Shown one piece after another: positions 50,520-60,975 of a stretch of DNA of 64,000 bases (positions are counted from its first letter, which is position 1; each line of letters opens with the position of its first letter). A program made the position numbers and the translations under genes. The DNA is from CAYQCE01 sp964415885 (GTDB taxonomy: Bacteria > Zixibacteria > MSB-5A5 > JAABVY01 > JAHJOQ01). The notes under the pieces were generated by a model that was not told the origin of the DNA, ran no database searches, and was given only the letters and a program-made list of their open reading frames with translations. Where the stretch lies: positions 12,507 through 76,506 of the forward strand of contig CAYQCE010000010.1 in NCBI GenBank assembly GCA_964415885.1, given 5' to 3'.

Positions 50520-53500
50520 TCAGCACTCCGGAGCATCTCCGCCGGAGAAGACATAGTCTATGAGAAACACGATATCGTCGATATCGACCCCTCCGCTGCA
50601 GTTCACATCACCGGCTTCCACCGGATCCGGAGAGGGTCCTCCGCCGAATACATACGCGATGAGGAATACGATGTCATCGATATCGATGCCGCCCGAGCTG
50701 TCAACATCACCGAGTGTGAAGCCGAGTTCGACCTCGAGCGTGAATTCCTGCTCATCCCATGCGCCCACCTGATCCTGCGCATGGGCCGTGAAGACGATTG
50801 TGCCTTCGGTTGCCGGATTTCCGGTAAGTTCGCCCGGCGGAGAGATAGTTAGACCCGTACCGCTCAAATCTCCGTTCTTGTCGGTCCAGGCACGGGCGCC
50901 GGTGCCGCCGGTCGACTCAAGTGTGATAGAATAGCTCTCGCCGACTGTCGCCACCGGGAGGGTCGGATCTGTTGTGATTGAGACGGCGGGGTTGATTGCA
51001 AACGTAAAGGGCTTTTCTCCGGTTGCTCCGACAGCGTCCTGCACCCTGGCCGTAAAGCTGATTGGCCCGTCCGAAGTTGGCACACCGGAGACTACTCCGG
51101 CGGTGGTTATCGAAAGTCCGGTTCCCGAGAGATCGTTGTTCAAATCTGAGAAAAGCCTCTGGCCCGTTCCTCCCGTTGCCTGCAACTGCTCAGAGTATTC
51201 CACTCCAACCGTCCAGTTGGGCAGCGTGGTCGTTGTAATAGTCGGTGTGGGATTAACTGTGACCGAGAGGAATTTCTCGTCGTTCGAGCCGCCCTGGTCC
51301 TCAACCTTTGCAGTGAAGGCGAGTGTTCCGGTTACTGCTGGTGTCCCGGATATCATCCCATCTGTCGAGAGTGTCAAACCTGTTCCATCCAGATCATTGT
51401 TCAGGTCTTCCCATGATCTGGAACCCTGTCCGCCGGCCGCCTCAAGCTGTTCTTCGTAGTACACATTCTCGGTCCATGCGGGCAGAGAGGTTGTAGTAAT
51501 TGTGAGCGTCGGGCTGGAATTCGGCAGTACGATATAATCGACCCAGCCGCAATCGCTTCCATTCGAGACTGAGCCGTCTTTGTCGTAGACCCATTTGAAT
51601 ACGTGATTCCCGGTGCTGACAGAGAATGTGGCTTGTGTCCAGTCGACCTCTCCGGACCAGCGATCCTGACGGACCCCATCGATATAGAACTCGAGAAAAT
51701 CGTATGTCGCCTCTGATGATACCTTGTAGTAGAAAGATATCTCACCGGCTGACTGTACGTCCAGATCGATACTCATTTCTGAAGTCTGATTGTCATTGAT
51801 ATTTCCGGACTTGGAGCCGTAGATTCCCTCGTATTTTTCTGATGTAACAACACTCCATGGCAGTTCTCCGCCGAATTCCCACGGGTAGGTGAGAAAATCT
51901 CCGGACTCGAAATCCTCGATCTGCTGACCGATATTGATCGAGAATGATACCGTGTCATCATATCCGCCGTCGGCGGTAAGGTAGAGTTCGAAGAACGCAT
52001 CGTGGTACATCGGGCAGGCCGGGTCGACATCGAACTGATAAGCAGATATCGACGTTGCCTGGCCGCCGAGTTCGGCGATCGTCGGGTAGAGCGCTACGGC
52101 CTGAGTTATTGTGATATAGGGATCGTCGGTCCCAAGCGTCCCGTAAGTACCCGTGGCATCTCCGGCGCCTTCGTTGCGGATAGTGATATACATCGACTTC
52201 GAGTCGCCCGGATTCACAAGTCCGGCGTCTTGACTCACGAAATATAGTGCCGGCTCATCCGGCATCGGCTCGAGCTGAACATCGAGCAGCGTCGCAGTCC
52301 CCGTTGTCACGACAACATTCTGTTCTATGGTGGGAAGATAGCCGGGAGCGGTGAATTCGAGGTCCCAGGTTCCGGCTTCGATCATACGATAGTAGTCGCC
52401 GAGATCGGTATCGGAGAATATCCGGGAGGAGTCTTCGTCGTGATTCAACACTGTAATCACGGCTCCGACCGGCAACCCGGTATTCAGGTCCGTCACAACG
52501 CCCCTGATGCCGTAGCGACCGTGCTCCAGATATGTGAGCATTGACCGCTTGTTCCACTCCCAGTAGTTCGGAAGAGTGCCGGCGCTTGGAAGCTTGGTGT
52601 TGGATATCTCCATCGTGATCTCGCGACCGCCCATGAAGTAGGTCATGTAGTCCTGACGACCGCCCGAGATGCTGTACCATGCATAGCCGTTTGTGATACC
52701 ATCATTGAAGCCGTCCATATATCCGCTCGAGCTGTATGTCTGTGCCGTGTCGGCGTAGAGATGCGAGACATACTGAAACCATGTATCGTCGGCATGAAGC
52801 TGTGACCATGTGTCCCACGGGTAGTTCATAACTTCGGCGCCGCCGTGGTAATTGGCGGACAGAATGAAATTCTGGGCCTCAGCAATGTTCATCATCGCAA
52901 CGGTCTCGTCCTGCCAGGAGTTGCCGTCGGGATGCGGACCGTCCTCGGGATCGGGGAAGTTGCGGTTCAGATCGACGTAGTTGGCGTTCCCACGTGTCGC
53001 CCCATACACAGAGCTGTTGCCCCCCGCGTAGGCTCCGTCCGGATTAGCCAGTGGATTGATCCAGATTTCCATCTCGTCAACCATCGAAGTTATCCGTGCA
53101 TCGGTGCCATAGGAGACGAGCAGTGAGTCGATCAGACGAAGCGTGCTTACGTACCCCGCGAGCTCGTCACCGTGCATCGATGATGTCAGCATCACCTCCG
53201 GTTCTGCTTCCTCGGTGGATACGTTGTCGGATATCTTCGCGAAGAGGAGTTGGCGACCCTCAACGCTGGTACCGATGTCGATAATTTCGCAGATTGTCGG
53301 ATAGTCAGCCGCGAACTGGTACATCATGTTGATGTACCCGTTATAGGTCGGGTAAGCGTCCCAGTCTCGCATGCCATCCCTTGTCGTCGCCATTTTGGGC
53401 CGAATGAGTGTTCCGGGGCTCTGAAGGACCTCGTAGGAATACCCGAATCTCTCAAATTCGGCGAGCTCCTTGTCGTTGGCGTAAGCGAAAACAGTGTTGT

Positions 53501-53654
53501 CTCTGACGTTATCGATCGAGATGATCCGAGTCAGTTTCCGTAGCTCATCGGGGGAGGAGACCTCGAACTTGAAGTAAGTCTCACCCGCTGATGCCAATGA
53601 GAAAGCGGCGAGTAAAATCACAGCTGTAAGAACTACCGCTTTTCTGCAGTTCAT
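50520..53654 (-). CDS. Exported M14 zinc carboxypeptidase with three Ig-like repeats and dockerin pair
   Basis: A 1044-residue exported metallocarboxypeptidase. A signal peptide covers residues 1-23, then a propeptide-like region. The M14 catalytic domain has zinc ligands His161, Glu164 (HGDE) and His270 (ANYHGG), substrate-binding YVDLNRNFP near 226-234, and general base Glu349 in ITMEIS. A carboxypeptidase-regulatory-like domain follows (about 380-460), then a region around 590-700 resembling a jelly-roll module. Three repeats of an Ig-like putative domain come next (about 705-980; each with LNNDL or KNGDL, SGTGL). The end is a dockerin-like pair (about 981-1042; DVDSSGGIDIDDIVFLIAYV) with the tail APEC. 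It is the third of three dockerin-tagged peptidase genes in tandem, followed by a terminator-like hairpin. Confidence 0.92.
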   Translation of the reverse strand: MNCRKAVVLTAVILLAAFSLASAGETYFKFEVSSPDELRKLTRIISIDNVRDNTVFAYANDKELAEFERFGYSYEVLQSPGTLIRPKMATTRDGMRDWDAYPTYNGYINMMYQFAADYPTICEIIDIGTSVEGRQLLFAKISDNVSTEEAEPEVMLTSSMHGDELAGYVSTLRLIDSLLVSYGTDARITSMVDEMEIWINPLANPDGAYAGGNSSVYGATRGNANYVDLNRNFPDPEDGPHPDGNSWQDETVAMMNIAEAQNFILSANYHGGAEVMNYPWDTWSQLHADDTWFQYVSHLYADTAQTYSSSGYMDGFNDGITNGYAWYSISGGRQDYMTYFMGGREITMEISNTKLPSAGTLPNYWEWNKRSMLTYLEHGRYGIRGVVTDLNTGLPVGAVITVLNHDEDSSRIFSDTDLGDYYRMIEAGTWDLEFTAPGYLPTIEQNVVVTTGTATLLDVQLEPMPDEPALYFVSQDAGLVNPGDSKSMYITIRNEGAGDATGTYGTLGTDDPYITITQAVALYPTIAELGGQATSISAYQFDVDPACPMYHDAFFELYLTADGGYDDTVSFSINIGQQIEDFESGDFLTYPWEFGGELPWSVVTSEKYEGIYGSKSGNINDNQTSEMSIDLDVQSAGEISFYYKVSSEATYDFLEFYIDGVRQDRWSGEVDWTQATFSVSTGNHVFKWVYDKDGSVSNGSDCGWVDYIVLPNSSPTLTITTTSLPAWTENVYYEEQLEAAGGQGSRSWEDLNNDLDGTGLTLSTDGMISGTPAVTGTLAFTAKVEDQGGSNDEKFLSVTVNPTPTITTTTLPNWTVGVEYSEQLQATGGTGQRLFSDLNNDLSGTGLSITTAGVVSGVPTSDGPISFTARVQDAVGATGEKPFTFAINPAVSITTDPTLPVATVGESYSITLESTGGTGARAWTDKNGDLSGTGLTISPPGELTGNPATEGTIVFTAHAQDQVGAWDEQEFTLEVELGFTLGDVDSSGGIDIDDIVFLIAYVFGGGPSPDPVEAGDVNCSGGVDIDDIVFLIDYVFSGGDAPEC

Positions 53655-53707
53655 ATTACACCTTCCGTTCTAAAAACAATCTATCTCCCAGTAACTTGAA
53701 TTCTCCG

Positions 53708-56700
53708 TTAATCGCAATCGCTGCATGGCTCATCGCCTCCAGAGAAGACGTAGTTGATCTCCAGCACGACATCATCGATGTCGATTACGCCGGAGCAGTT
53801 CACGTCTCCGGAGTCCATGGGTGACGGTTCAGTGCCGCCGGCGAAGACATACGCGATCAGGTAGACCACATCGTCGACGTCAATTGTGCCGTTTCGGTTG
53901 ACATCTCCGCACATGTACGTCGCGACTTCGAATGACATCGTATCTGCACCGCAGTAATCCTGCACAAAGACCGATACAGTATCAGCCCCCATCTCGAATG
54001 GCGAGGTGCCGTTCAGGCAATCGTCCTCGAGCAGGAGCCAGGTCGGGTATGACATGAATGTGACTGTATGCACGCTGTCGTCCGGATCGGTAATCTGCGG
54101 GCAGAAAGAGAACGGTGTTCCGCTTCTCAAGTCGGCATTCGCCTCCTGAGCGATTTGCGGAGGCACATTCGAATGGTCAACATCGATAGTCACGGTTAGT
54201 GTATCGGCAAGAGACCCGTCCGATACCATCACATTGAACGATGTGTCTGCATGCAGGCAATCGGCGGTACCCGAGATTGTAGTGTCATTGAGCTGGCACC
54301 ACGACGGCAGCCCCTCGATCCACACCGAGAGTCCGGAACCATCGCAGTTGCCGTCCGACACGAAGATCGGATACTCGAACGACTCACCCGGCTGTACTTC
54401 GACGAGGCTGAGAGACAGTACTCTCGGAGCGAGGTTGTCGGTCACCGGATTGCAGCAGGATTCTCCCGCCTCATCCGGACAGAGATCGCACACGTCGCCG
54501 ATACCGTCGCTGTCGGCATCGAGCTGATCGGGATTTGGCAAGTCTGGACAGTTATCGTCGTCGCAGGTGTTGTTGGCGTAGCCTGGGTTGCCGTAGCCGT
54601 CGCCATCCGTATCGATGCATGTATCACATGCATCCCCAATGCCATCCGCGTCGATATCGGTCTGATCGGGATTCGAGACGTCCGGACAGTTGTCACACAG
54701 GTCGCCTATACTATCGCTATCGGAATCGAGCTGATCGGGATTCTGTACAAGCGGGCAATTGTCCTCGCCATCCGGAATACCGTCCTGATCGGAATCCTGT
54801 GGTGCGCTGCATTCGTACGCCGATATTTCGAGGTTATCTATATTCCATCCGCAATACTGCCAGGAGCCATCCGTCGTACCCATCGTGAAACGGAGGTAGA
54901 ATGTGCTCTCTCCATCGGCGTAGGACGATATATCGAGCACGATCTCCTGCCATGCTGCGTCGGTGATCTCCTCGGTATTCTCCCAGATGGTATTCCACGT
55001 CGATCCGTTTGTGCTGACACGAATGTAGGCATGGTCATATGTTGGCTGCTCCACACCGAGCCAGCGATAGAATTTCAGCGTAGCGCCGGAAATAGTTGAG
55101 CAGTCGATTGCGGGGCTGGTCAGGTGCGTCTCCGACAGATTACTCTCGTAATCGCCGCTCAGGTTATAACCGAAGACACTTGCGCCCTCGTATGCGCCGG
55201 ATGGATCCGGGTTGCCGTACTGACCGCCGCCGCCCGTCGGTGTACCGCGTGCCCACTGACCGCTCGCGGACCAGCCCATGTCGGTCTCGAAATCATCCTC
55301 GAATGCGATGATTTCATCGGTCGCAATCACGACCGAATACGCCTGGCTGGGGGCTGTGGACGGGTCGTACATCGTGCCGTAGCCGTCGGCGTCGGCTGCG
55401 ATGTAGTATTCCAGTGTCGAACCGCAACCGGTTGCCGGAAGTGTAGCGTCATATTGGTTCGGCGAGGTTTCGACCATTGTGCCCTGCACGAACGATCCGC
55501 CATCGACCGAGTAGAAGATAGCTCCCGAGCCCGATACCGGGTTGGCGGCGTTTGCATTCACAATTACCGGGAATGTCGTATCCGCATTGGGCGCGATCAC
55601 CTCCGGCCTTCCGTCCGGGTACTCGAACCAGATCAGTGCAAGCTCCGGGCAGTCCATGTTGTGGGCGCCGAATCCAGTGCAGATTTCGGGATAATGCGGA
55701 GTACCGTTATCGAGATTGCCGTCATCATCATCAAGCGTCAGCCAATCGATAGTGATCTGCGGAGTAATCTGCGAACCTGTATGCAGGAGAATCGAGTTGA
55801 TTGCCAAATTCTTCAGTATCATCAGATACTCATCGTCGTTCGGATTCTGTTGATTTGCTATCAGCGCGTTGCGGGTATCCCAGTAGCAGCCGGTTAGAAG
55901 AGTTCCACAGGTGTGGGACCCGCCCGAGCACGGATACTGCATCGTATTGTCGCCATCACGAAGAGGATCATCGCAGGGACCAAAGAAACCGTATCCGATT
56001 CCGGACTCATCTGCGATCAACATCGCCGTGACATCCGATATACCCTCACCATATTGATCTTGCCCGCTGCCGGCCATGTTAACGAGATGATGTCCATACT
56101 CGTGGTGGATCACGCTTGACCATGCCGTGTTCGGATGACCATCGCCGGCGAGACAGAAGTTGATCGATTCATCACCCGGGTCATACCAGGCATTGCCGGG
56201 GCAGTAGAAATCATCGCGGTTCACATAGATTGGAAACTCGCTCTGCGTGGAAACACCCGGATATGCGGGATTCTGCTCGAGAACCATGTCGCGAACAACG
56301 TTGGCCTGCACGTATGCGTTGACCTCGGCTCTTTTTTGCTCCGTTGAATTGAACGGGTTGAATGTGAAATTCACCGTCGACGGCGGTGTCACAGTATCTG
56401 CGAGAAGAGCCTCGGAACCGTCATCGTTGTAAACGCGGAAAAACTCACCCCGGATTTCGGACTCAATAATTGTGGTACCGCTGCCGGCAGCTATTACGTA
56501 ATTTCCGGCCGTATCCGTGTAGACGACATCCGAACCGATGTTCACTCTCTGGTAAGGCATCGGAGTAAGCAGCTCCGGTTCGCAGTGCTCGGCGGCATCA
56601 CCGGCCGTTGCATATCCTGAGACCTCCCCGTCGATATCCTCGAACACGATAAGATCTTCGCTGTAGAGAAGCTCTCCCGTCGCGGCATCGGTGACGAACA

Positions 56701-57367
56701 GCCAGCGCTGTCCCTCATTGCCCGAGCCGGTGAATTCGAGGCCGAGCCGGGGCTTTGATTTGATGTCGTCATACCCGGCCCAGATCACCGTGCGCGGCTC
56801 GCTGAATCGAACTATGTCCGGATTCGTTGACCGGGCCACTGTCTTGCCGATCTCGAAATCGACCGCGCCCTTGCCGACTGGACGAAAATCGCCGAGTCTG
56901 CGCAGAGCAGACGATGCCTGCACAACGGGATTGCCCGGCTCATTCTTGACCAGAACGCGCAATTCGCCTCTGAAAACGGGTATGTTGTCGCGATTCTGCG
57001 TGAAGCAGACGAGCGTGAATTTGTACTGCCCCGTTTCATTGTTGTACATCACAGGGATAGTGTGCGAGCGAGATGCCATCCTGCTCTCGGGTCGAAGATC
57101 ATCATATCGACCACCGAACAGCGGGGCGTACTGCTGCACGAAGTCATTAGCGGATGCCTCCGGAGTAACTCCGAAGCCGAACTTCTTTCCGAAAACCCTG
57201 GTGACTCGATCTTCCCGTTCGTAGAATCTGACTCCGGGATACGCTGATCGGAGTTGATCCTTTGCAGCTTGTTTTGTCGTAGGAGCGGCGAATCCGCTCG
57301 AGACGAGAAGACACAAGACAACAGCTAATGACAGCATCAATGCCGTCGGCAGATGGTACCTGTTCAC
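53708..57367 (-). CDS. Exported M36-like metallopeptidase with thrombospondin type 3 repeats and dockerin pair
   Basis: A 1219-residue exported endopeptidase. A signal peptide (1-28) is followed by a fungalysin/thermolysin-type propeptide (about 40-240; EREDRVTRVFGKKFG, WLFVTDAATGELLYSEDL). The zinc site is His422, Glu423 and His426 in HHEYGHHLVN, with the third ligand probably Glu441 in GEGISDVTAM, as in the M36/gluzincin group. A domain with a jelly-roll look (about 730-890) precedes Asp-rich thrombospondin type 3 repeats (DSDQDGIPDGEDNCP and four similar units, about 892-1000), which bind calcium. Two Ig-like stretches and a dockerin-like pair (about 1150-1212) follow, ending PCSDCD. The start is GTG 57367 with GGAG about 8 bases upstream. 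It is the middle gene of the tandem. Confidence 0.9.
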   Translation of the reverse strand: MNRYHLPTALMLSLAVVLCLLVSSGFAAPTTKQAAKDQLRSAYPGVRFYEREDRVTRVFGKKFGFGVTPEASANDFVQQYAPLFGGRYDDLRPESRMASRSHTIPVMYNNETGQYKFTLVCFTQNRDNIPVFRGELRVLVKNEPGNPVVQASSALRRLGDFRPVGKGAVDFEIGKTVARSTNPDIVRFSEPRTVIWAGYDDIKSKPRLGLEFTGSGNEGQRWLFVTDAATGELLYSEDLIVFEDIDGEVSGYATAGDAAEHCEPELLTPMPYQRVNIGSDVVYTDTAGNYVIAAGSGTTIIESEIRGEFFRVYNDDGSEALLADTVTPPSTVNFTFNPFNSTEQKRAEVNAYVQANVVRDMVLEQNPAYPGVSTQSEFPIYVNRDDFYCPGNAWYDPGDESINFCLAGDGHPNTAWSSVIHHEYGHHLVNMAGSGQDQYGEGISDVTAMLIADESGIGYGFFGPCDDPLRDGDNTMQYPCSGGSHTCGTLLTGCYWDTRNALIANQQNPNDDEYLMILKNLAINSILLHTGSQITPQITIDWLTLDDDDGNLDNGTPHYPEICTGFGAHNMDCPELALIWFEYPDGRPEVIAPNADTTFPVIVNANAANPVSGSGAIFYSVDGGSFVQGTMVETSPNQYDATLPATGCGSTLEYYIAADADGYGTMYDPSTAPSQAYSVVIATDEIIAFEDDFETDMGWSASGQWARGTPTGGGGQYGNPDPSGAYEGASVFGYNLSGDYESNLSETHLTSPAIDCSTISGATLKFYRWLGVEQPTYDHAYIRVSTNGSTWNTIWENTEEITDAAWQEIVLDISSYADGESTFYLRFTMGTTDGSWQYCGWNIDNLEISAYECSAPQDSDQDGIPDGEDNCPLVQNPDQLDSDSDSIGDLCDNCPDVSNPDQTDIDADGIGDACDTCIDTDGDGYGNPGYANNTCDDDNCPDLPNPDQLDADSDGIGDVCDLCPDEAGESCCNPVTDNLAPRVLSLSLVEVQPGESFEYPIFVSDGNCDGSGLSVWIEGLPSWCQLNDTTISGTADCLHADTSFNVMVSDGSLADTLTVTIDVDHSNVPPQIAQEANADLRSGTPFSFCPQITDPDDSVHTVTFMSYPTWLLLEDDCLNGTSPFEMGADTVSVFVQDYCGADTMSFEVATYMCGDVNRNGTIDVDDVVYLIAYVFAGGTEPSPMDSGDVNCSGVIDIDDVVLEINYVFSGGDEPCSDCD

Positions 57368-57460
57368 TTGCAACTCTCCTGATCCGTACGGTGTGATTCG
57401 AATTCTCTCCAGTGTGTATGGACTTATATAGTCAACAAAGTCAGCATTTATCAAGCACAA

Positions 57461-60400
57461 TTACGAACAATCTGCGCATGGTTCGGGGCCGCTCGAAAAG
57501 ACGTAGTCGATCAGGTAGACTATATCGTCAATATCCACTCCGCCGGAGCAGTCGACATCGCCCGCGATAACAGGATCGGGCGCTGGTCCGCCCGCGAAGA
57601 CATAGGCGATCAGGTGGACGATATCATCGATATCGACGCTGAATGAGCGGTTGGCGTCTCCACACATGAACTCTACGATCATTTCGAAATCGACAAACGT
57701 CGTGCCGCGTGCTGCAATCTGGAAGAATCCGGATGGCTCTTCGGTGTAGCCCGCAGCGATCGCAGCTGCCTGATATTCGGCTTCGAGCAGAGAATCTATG
57801 ATATAGAAGCCGGTGTTGTCCGTAGAATCGGAATCGACTGTTACCAGTCCGAAATAGACCTCCACGAGCGCAGTCGTTATCGGGTCACTCGATATTGAAT
57901 CCGTGACATATCCGGCGAGATAGCCCCACGCAGCAGCCATTTCGATATCCACTGTGGACGTATCGCGTGCCGCAATCGAAATCGCGGCGATGGTCTTGGT
58001 CTCGTGGTAGTCTTCGCTGACGCGAACATCGTAGTCACCTTCGATGAGGGAGTCTATCGAAAAAGCACTACCGACTGTTATGTCGCTTCCGATGACGACC
58101 GTGCCGTCGAGGGCTTCGACGAGCACATCATCAAGCGGATCGCCGGAAACGGAATCAACGACCGTACCGGATATTACACCCCAGTTGGCGGCGACATCGA
58201 TGTCGATTTCTACATTTTGTCGAGCGATAGCGTCAACGTCGGCGACAGTCTTCGTCTGATAGTAGGTTGCCGAGACAACGATGTCGTACGTGCCCTCGGG
58301 AATGCTGTCGATTAAGTATGCACCTGCCGTTGTGATGTCGGATCCAACAACGACAGCCCCATCGAGAACTTCGACGAGAGCGCCGTCTACAAGTCCACCC
58401 GAGACCGAGTCTGTGACTACGCCCGAGAACGATCCGAGAATCGATGCCAGTTCCACGTCCTGGTTAGTGATCTGCTGGCTTAGAATCTCGACGCCTGAGA
58501 TACTCTTTGTCTCGTAGTTCGTTGCCGTAACCTGAAGATCATATGTGCCGGTATCGACACCCGCGATCGAATACTCACCGATATCGGTTACATCTGATCC
58601 GACGACTGTCATGCCATCATACAGCTCAACGAGTGCGCCGGTCAAAGGGGCGCCGGAGACGGAATCGGTTACTGTGCCGGCTATGGTCCCCGCGCCGGTA
58701 TCGAGCACCTGGACTTTCTTCAACTGGCTGTAGTCGTTCCAGCCCCACTGTGCGCTGAGCGCGCGAACACGGTAATGGTAGGTTCCGGAGGAATTGCCGA
58801 CAACATCGTACTCGGTGGTTGCCACCGACGAGGATAGTGTATTGACATTGGTGAAGAAGGCAGCCGGATAGACCTCATCGATGTACATTCCCTCCTCGGT
58901 AACATAAGAGTCAGTCGTGTATCTGAATCGAATGAATATCGACTTCCCCTCGTAGGTTTCGAGCGAGAACGCCCGGCGCTCCCAGCCAGAGGTTGATCCA
59001 GTGTAGGTCTCTATAATATCGAACTCGCGTCCATCAGTGGAGATTTCGACATACCCGAAGTCCCAGTCCTCTTCGATATCATGCCATATCCAGAATGTCA
59101 GCGAATCGCCGGATTGCACCGGATAGGGGTGAACGCTCGTGAACGCGTCCACGGCCTCACTTTCATCTGAACTCGAATGCAGCGAATGCGAACCACTGTA
59201 TGCGCGAGCAGTTGAGAACGAGAACCCGTCGAGTAGGAAGCGATTCGAGAGTCCGTTCAGCCCGTCGGTGATAACCGTAAGCCCTGAGAGCTCATCGATC
59301 TGCCATGCACTCCACGGAGCCCCCGGGTTGTTCTCCGTCCAGTCTATCGTGTAGTTGCCACTGGGAAAGCTCTCGTCCGGCCCCATGTCTGCCGGAATTA
59401 CCCGGGGCGTGAGATCCGTGCCTATATCCTCAGCGGCCTCCAGAAGGACCCAGGCGCCGTCGAAATTCTCGCGGTGAATTTGCGGCAGATGTGTGGTCGG
59501 CGGTTGAAACTGTTGCCCGATCTCTACGGTGAAGAGTACCATGTCATCACCAAGAACGTAGTGGTGATAGCCATAAGCCCAGTCTGTAGCGTCCCCGGAG
59601 GTCGGATAGAGCCCGGATGATTGTGTCGGCTCATATGTCCCCGTACCGTCTTCCTGCGTGATTACATCGGCGATGTCATTTCCGAGGCCAACGAGGTATA
59701 GATTGTTTGGCGCTGTGACATCTGTCGAGTATCCATAAGGCCAGAGCACGAGCTCAGAATAGGTGTGGTACGATATTCCGCAGACGAAGTCACGCGAAAG
59801 AATGAAATCGCGCTCCACTTGCGTCTCAGGTTCCGAAAACGGCATCGGACCACAGTAGGTCGCCTGATCCGGGTTGTGCGAGATGCTCCCGAGCATCGAT
59901 CCCCACTCGCCCTCCGGGGCACCGTCGTATGAGCCGCCGTGGTTTCGATTCAGGTCAACACCCACCGTACCGAATTCCGGGAATGGCCGACGATTTTTTC
60001 GCCAGTCAATGCCGTTGTCGCGCGTGTAAACGTATCCATCCGGATTGAGACACGGCATCACCCATATCTCGCGACCGTCCACCATGTTTGTGATATTGGC
60101 ATCCGAACCGTAGCCTTTAGTAAGACTGTCCGCAATGAACATGCTGGTTGTCAGGCTCGGCCATTCTCTCGCGTGCGTGAGCCCGTAGAGTATTACCTCC
60201 GGCTCGGATTCATCGACATCGGGATTGTCCGAGATCTTCAGCACCTGAATCGGACGGTTCTCGTATGAGTAGCCGATCGTATCGAGCACTGTGATAGACG
60301 GGTAATTTGTAGCGATGGCCTCGAGGTCAGTCACGAACTGGCTGTATGTCGGGTACGACGCCTGCGCGTCTCTCATGAGTTCATCCACATTCTTGTGAAG

Positions 60401-60664
60401 CAACTGCACGAATAGCCCGCGCGAAACCAGGTCCTCAATCTGCTGATCAGTTATGACTGCATCTACCCACTCGCCGGGTTTGTGTCCGGGTATGTCGAGT
60501 CCTCGGGGGAGACGCTCGATATCGGCCTTGCTTGTGACCTCTATCCTGACGAGGTTTTTGGCGTCGCCCGCAGCAAAAGATGTTGATGTTGTGATTAAAA
60601 AACAAAATAGAACCGATAGCCCCAAAAAAGCGCGCAAAATTGATCGTGAGCTTTCAGACGGCAT
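57461..60664 (-). CDS. Exported M14 zinc carboxypeptidase with four regulatory-like repeats and dockerin pair
   Basis: A 1067-residue exported carboxypeptidase. A signal peptide (1-32) leads to the M14 domain with zinc ligands His164, Glu167 (LTHAREWPS) and His300 (ISYHTYSEL), the VDLNRNHGG binding motif near 236-244, and general base Glu381 in FTVEIGQQ. A region about 510-690 resembles a carbohydrate- or protein-binding jelly roll. Four carboxypeptidase-regulatory-like repeats follow (about 690-1000; each starts with G-x-V-T/V-D-S-V/I-S, such as GTVTDSVSGAPLTGALVELY). The end is a dockerin-like pair (about 1003-1060) with the tail PCADCS. ATG 60664 has AGGAGG just upstream. It is the first gene of the tandem; gaps of 93 and 53 bases separate the three genes. 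Confidence 0.92.
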   Translation of the reverse strand: MPSESSRSILRAFLGLSVLFCFLITTSTSFAAGDAKNLVRIEVTSKADIERLPRGLDIPGHKPGEWVDAVITDQQIEDLVSRGLFVQLLHKNVDELMRDAQASYPTYSQFVTDLEAIATNYPSITVLDTIGYSYENRPIQVLKISDNPDVDESEPEVILYGLTHAREWPSLTTSMFIADSLTKGYGSDANITNMVDGREIWVMPCLNPDGYVYTRDNGIDWRKNRRPFPEFGTVGVDLNRNHGGSYDGAPEGEWGSMLGSISHNPDQATYCGPMPFSEPETQVERDFILSRDFVCGISYHTYSELVLWPYGYSTDVTAPNNLYLVGLGNDIADVITQEDGTGTYEPTQSSGLYPTSGDATDWAYGYHHYVLGDDMVLFTVEIGQQFQPPTTHLPQIHRENFDGAWVLLEAAEDIGTDLTPRVIPADMGPDESFPSGNYTIDWTENNPGAPWSAWQIDELSGLTVITDGLNGLSNRFLLDGFSFSTARAYSGSHSLHSSSDESEAVDAFTSVHPYPVQSGDSLTFWIWHDIEEDWDFGYVEISTDGREFDIIETYTGSTSGWERRAFSLETYEGKSIFIRFRYTTDSYVTEEGMYIDEVYPAAFFTNVNTLSSSVATTEYDVVGNSSGTYHYRVRALSAQWGWNDYSQLKKVQVLDTGAGTIAGTVTDSVSGAPLTGALVELYDGMTVVGSDVTDIGEYSIAGVDTGTYDLQVTATNYETKSISGVEILSQQITNQDVELASILGSFSGVVTDSVSGGLVDGALVEVLDGAVVVGSDITTAGAYLIDSIPEGTYDIVVSATYYQTKTVADVDAIARQNVEIDIDVAANWGVISGTVVDSVSGDPLDDVLVEALDGTVVIGSDITVGSAFSIDSLIEGDYDVRVSEDYHETKTIAAISIAARDTSTVDIEMAAAWGYLAGYVTDSISSDPITTALVEVYFGLVTVDSDSTDNTGFYIIDSLLEAEYQAAAIAAGYTEEPSGFFQIAARGTTFVDFEMIVEFMCGDANRSFSVDIDDIVHLIAYVFAGGPAPDPVIAGDVDCSGGVDIDDIVYLIDYVFSSGPEPCADCS

Positions 60665-60975
60665 TATTCCTCCTATGATAGATATATCGAATATACGATG
60701 TGTAGACCTCAATGTAAGTACGTACCAGGCTAAGGTTGGTATAAGCTAAGTGGATGCTTAACGCTGCCTCAAAAAGAGTATAACATATTTGACATCTTTG
60801 TCAAGAAATGATTGCGCCTCAACGACTAAAGCGATTTACGGTCTGTGTGGAATTGTCATATCAAAGGCCATCTCTCGAACTGAAATAGGGCGCTTCATTT
60901 GCGCTGAGTTCATAAATCCATTGCTGAGCACCAATTGGGTCGTATAATGAGGCAAATCAAATTGATGGTGAATTG

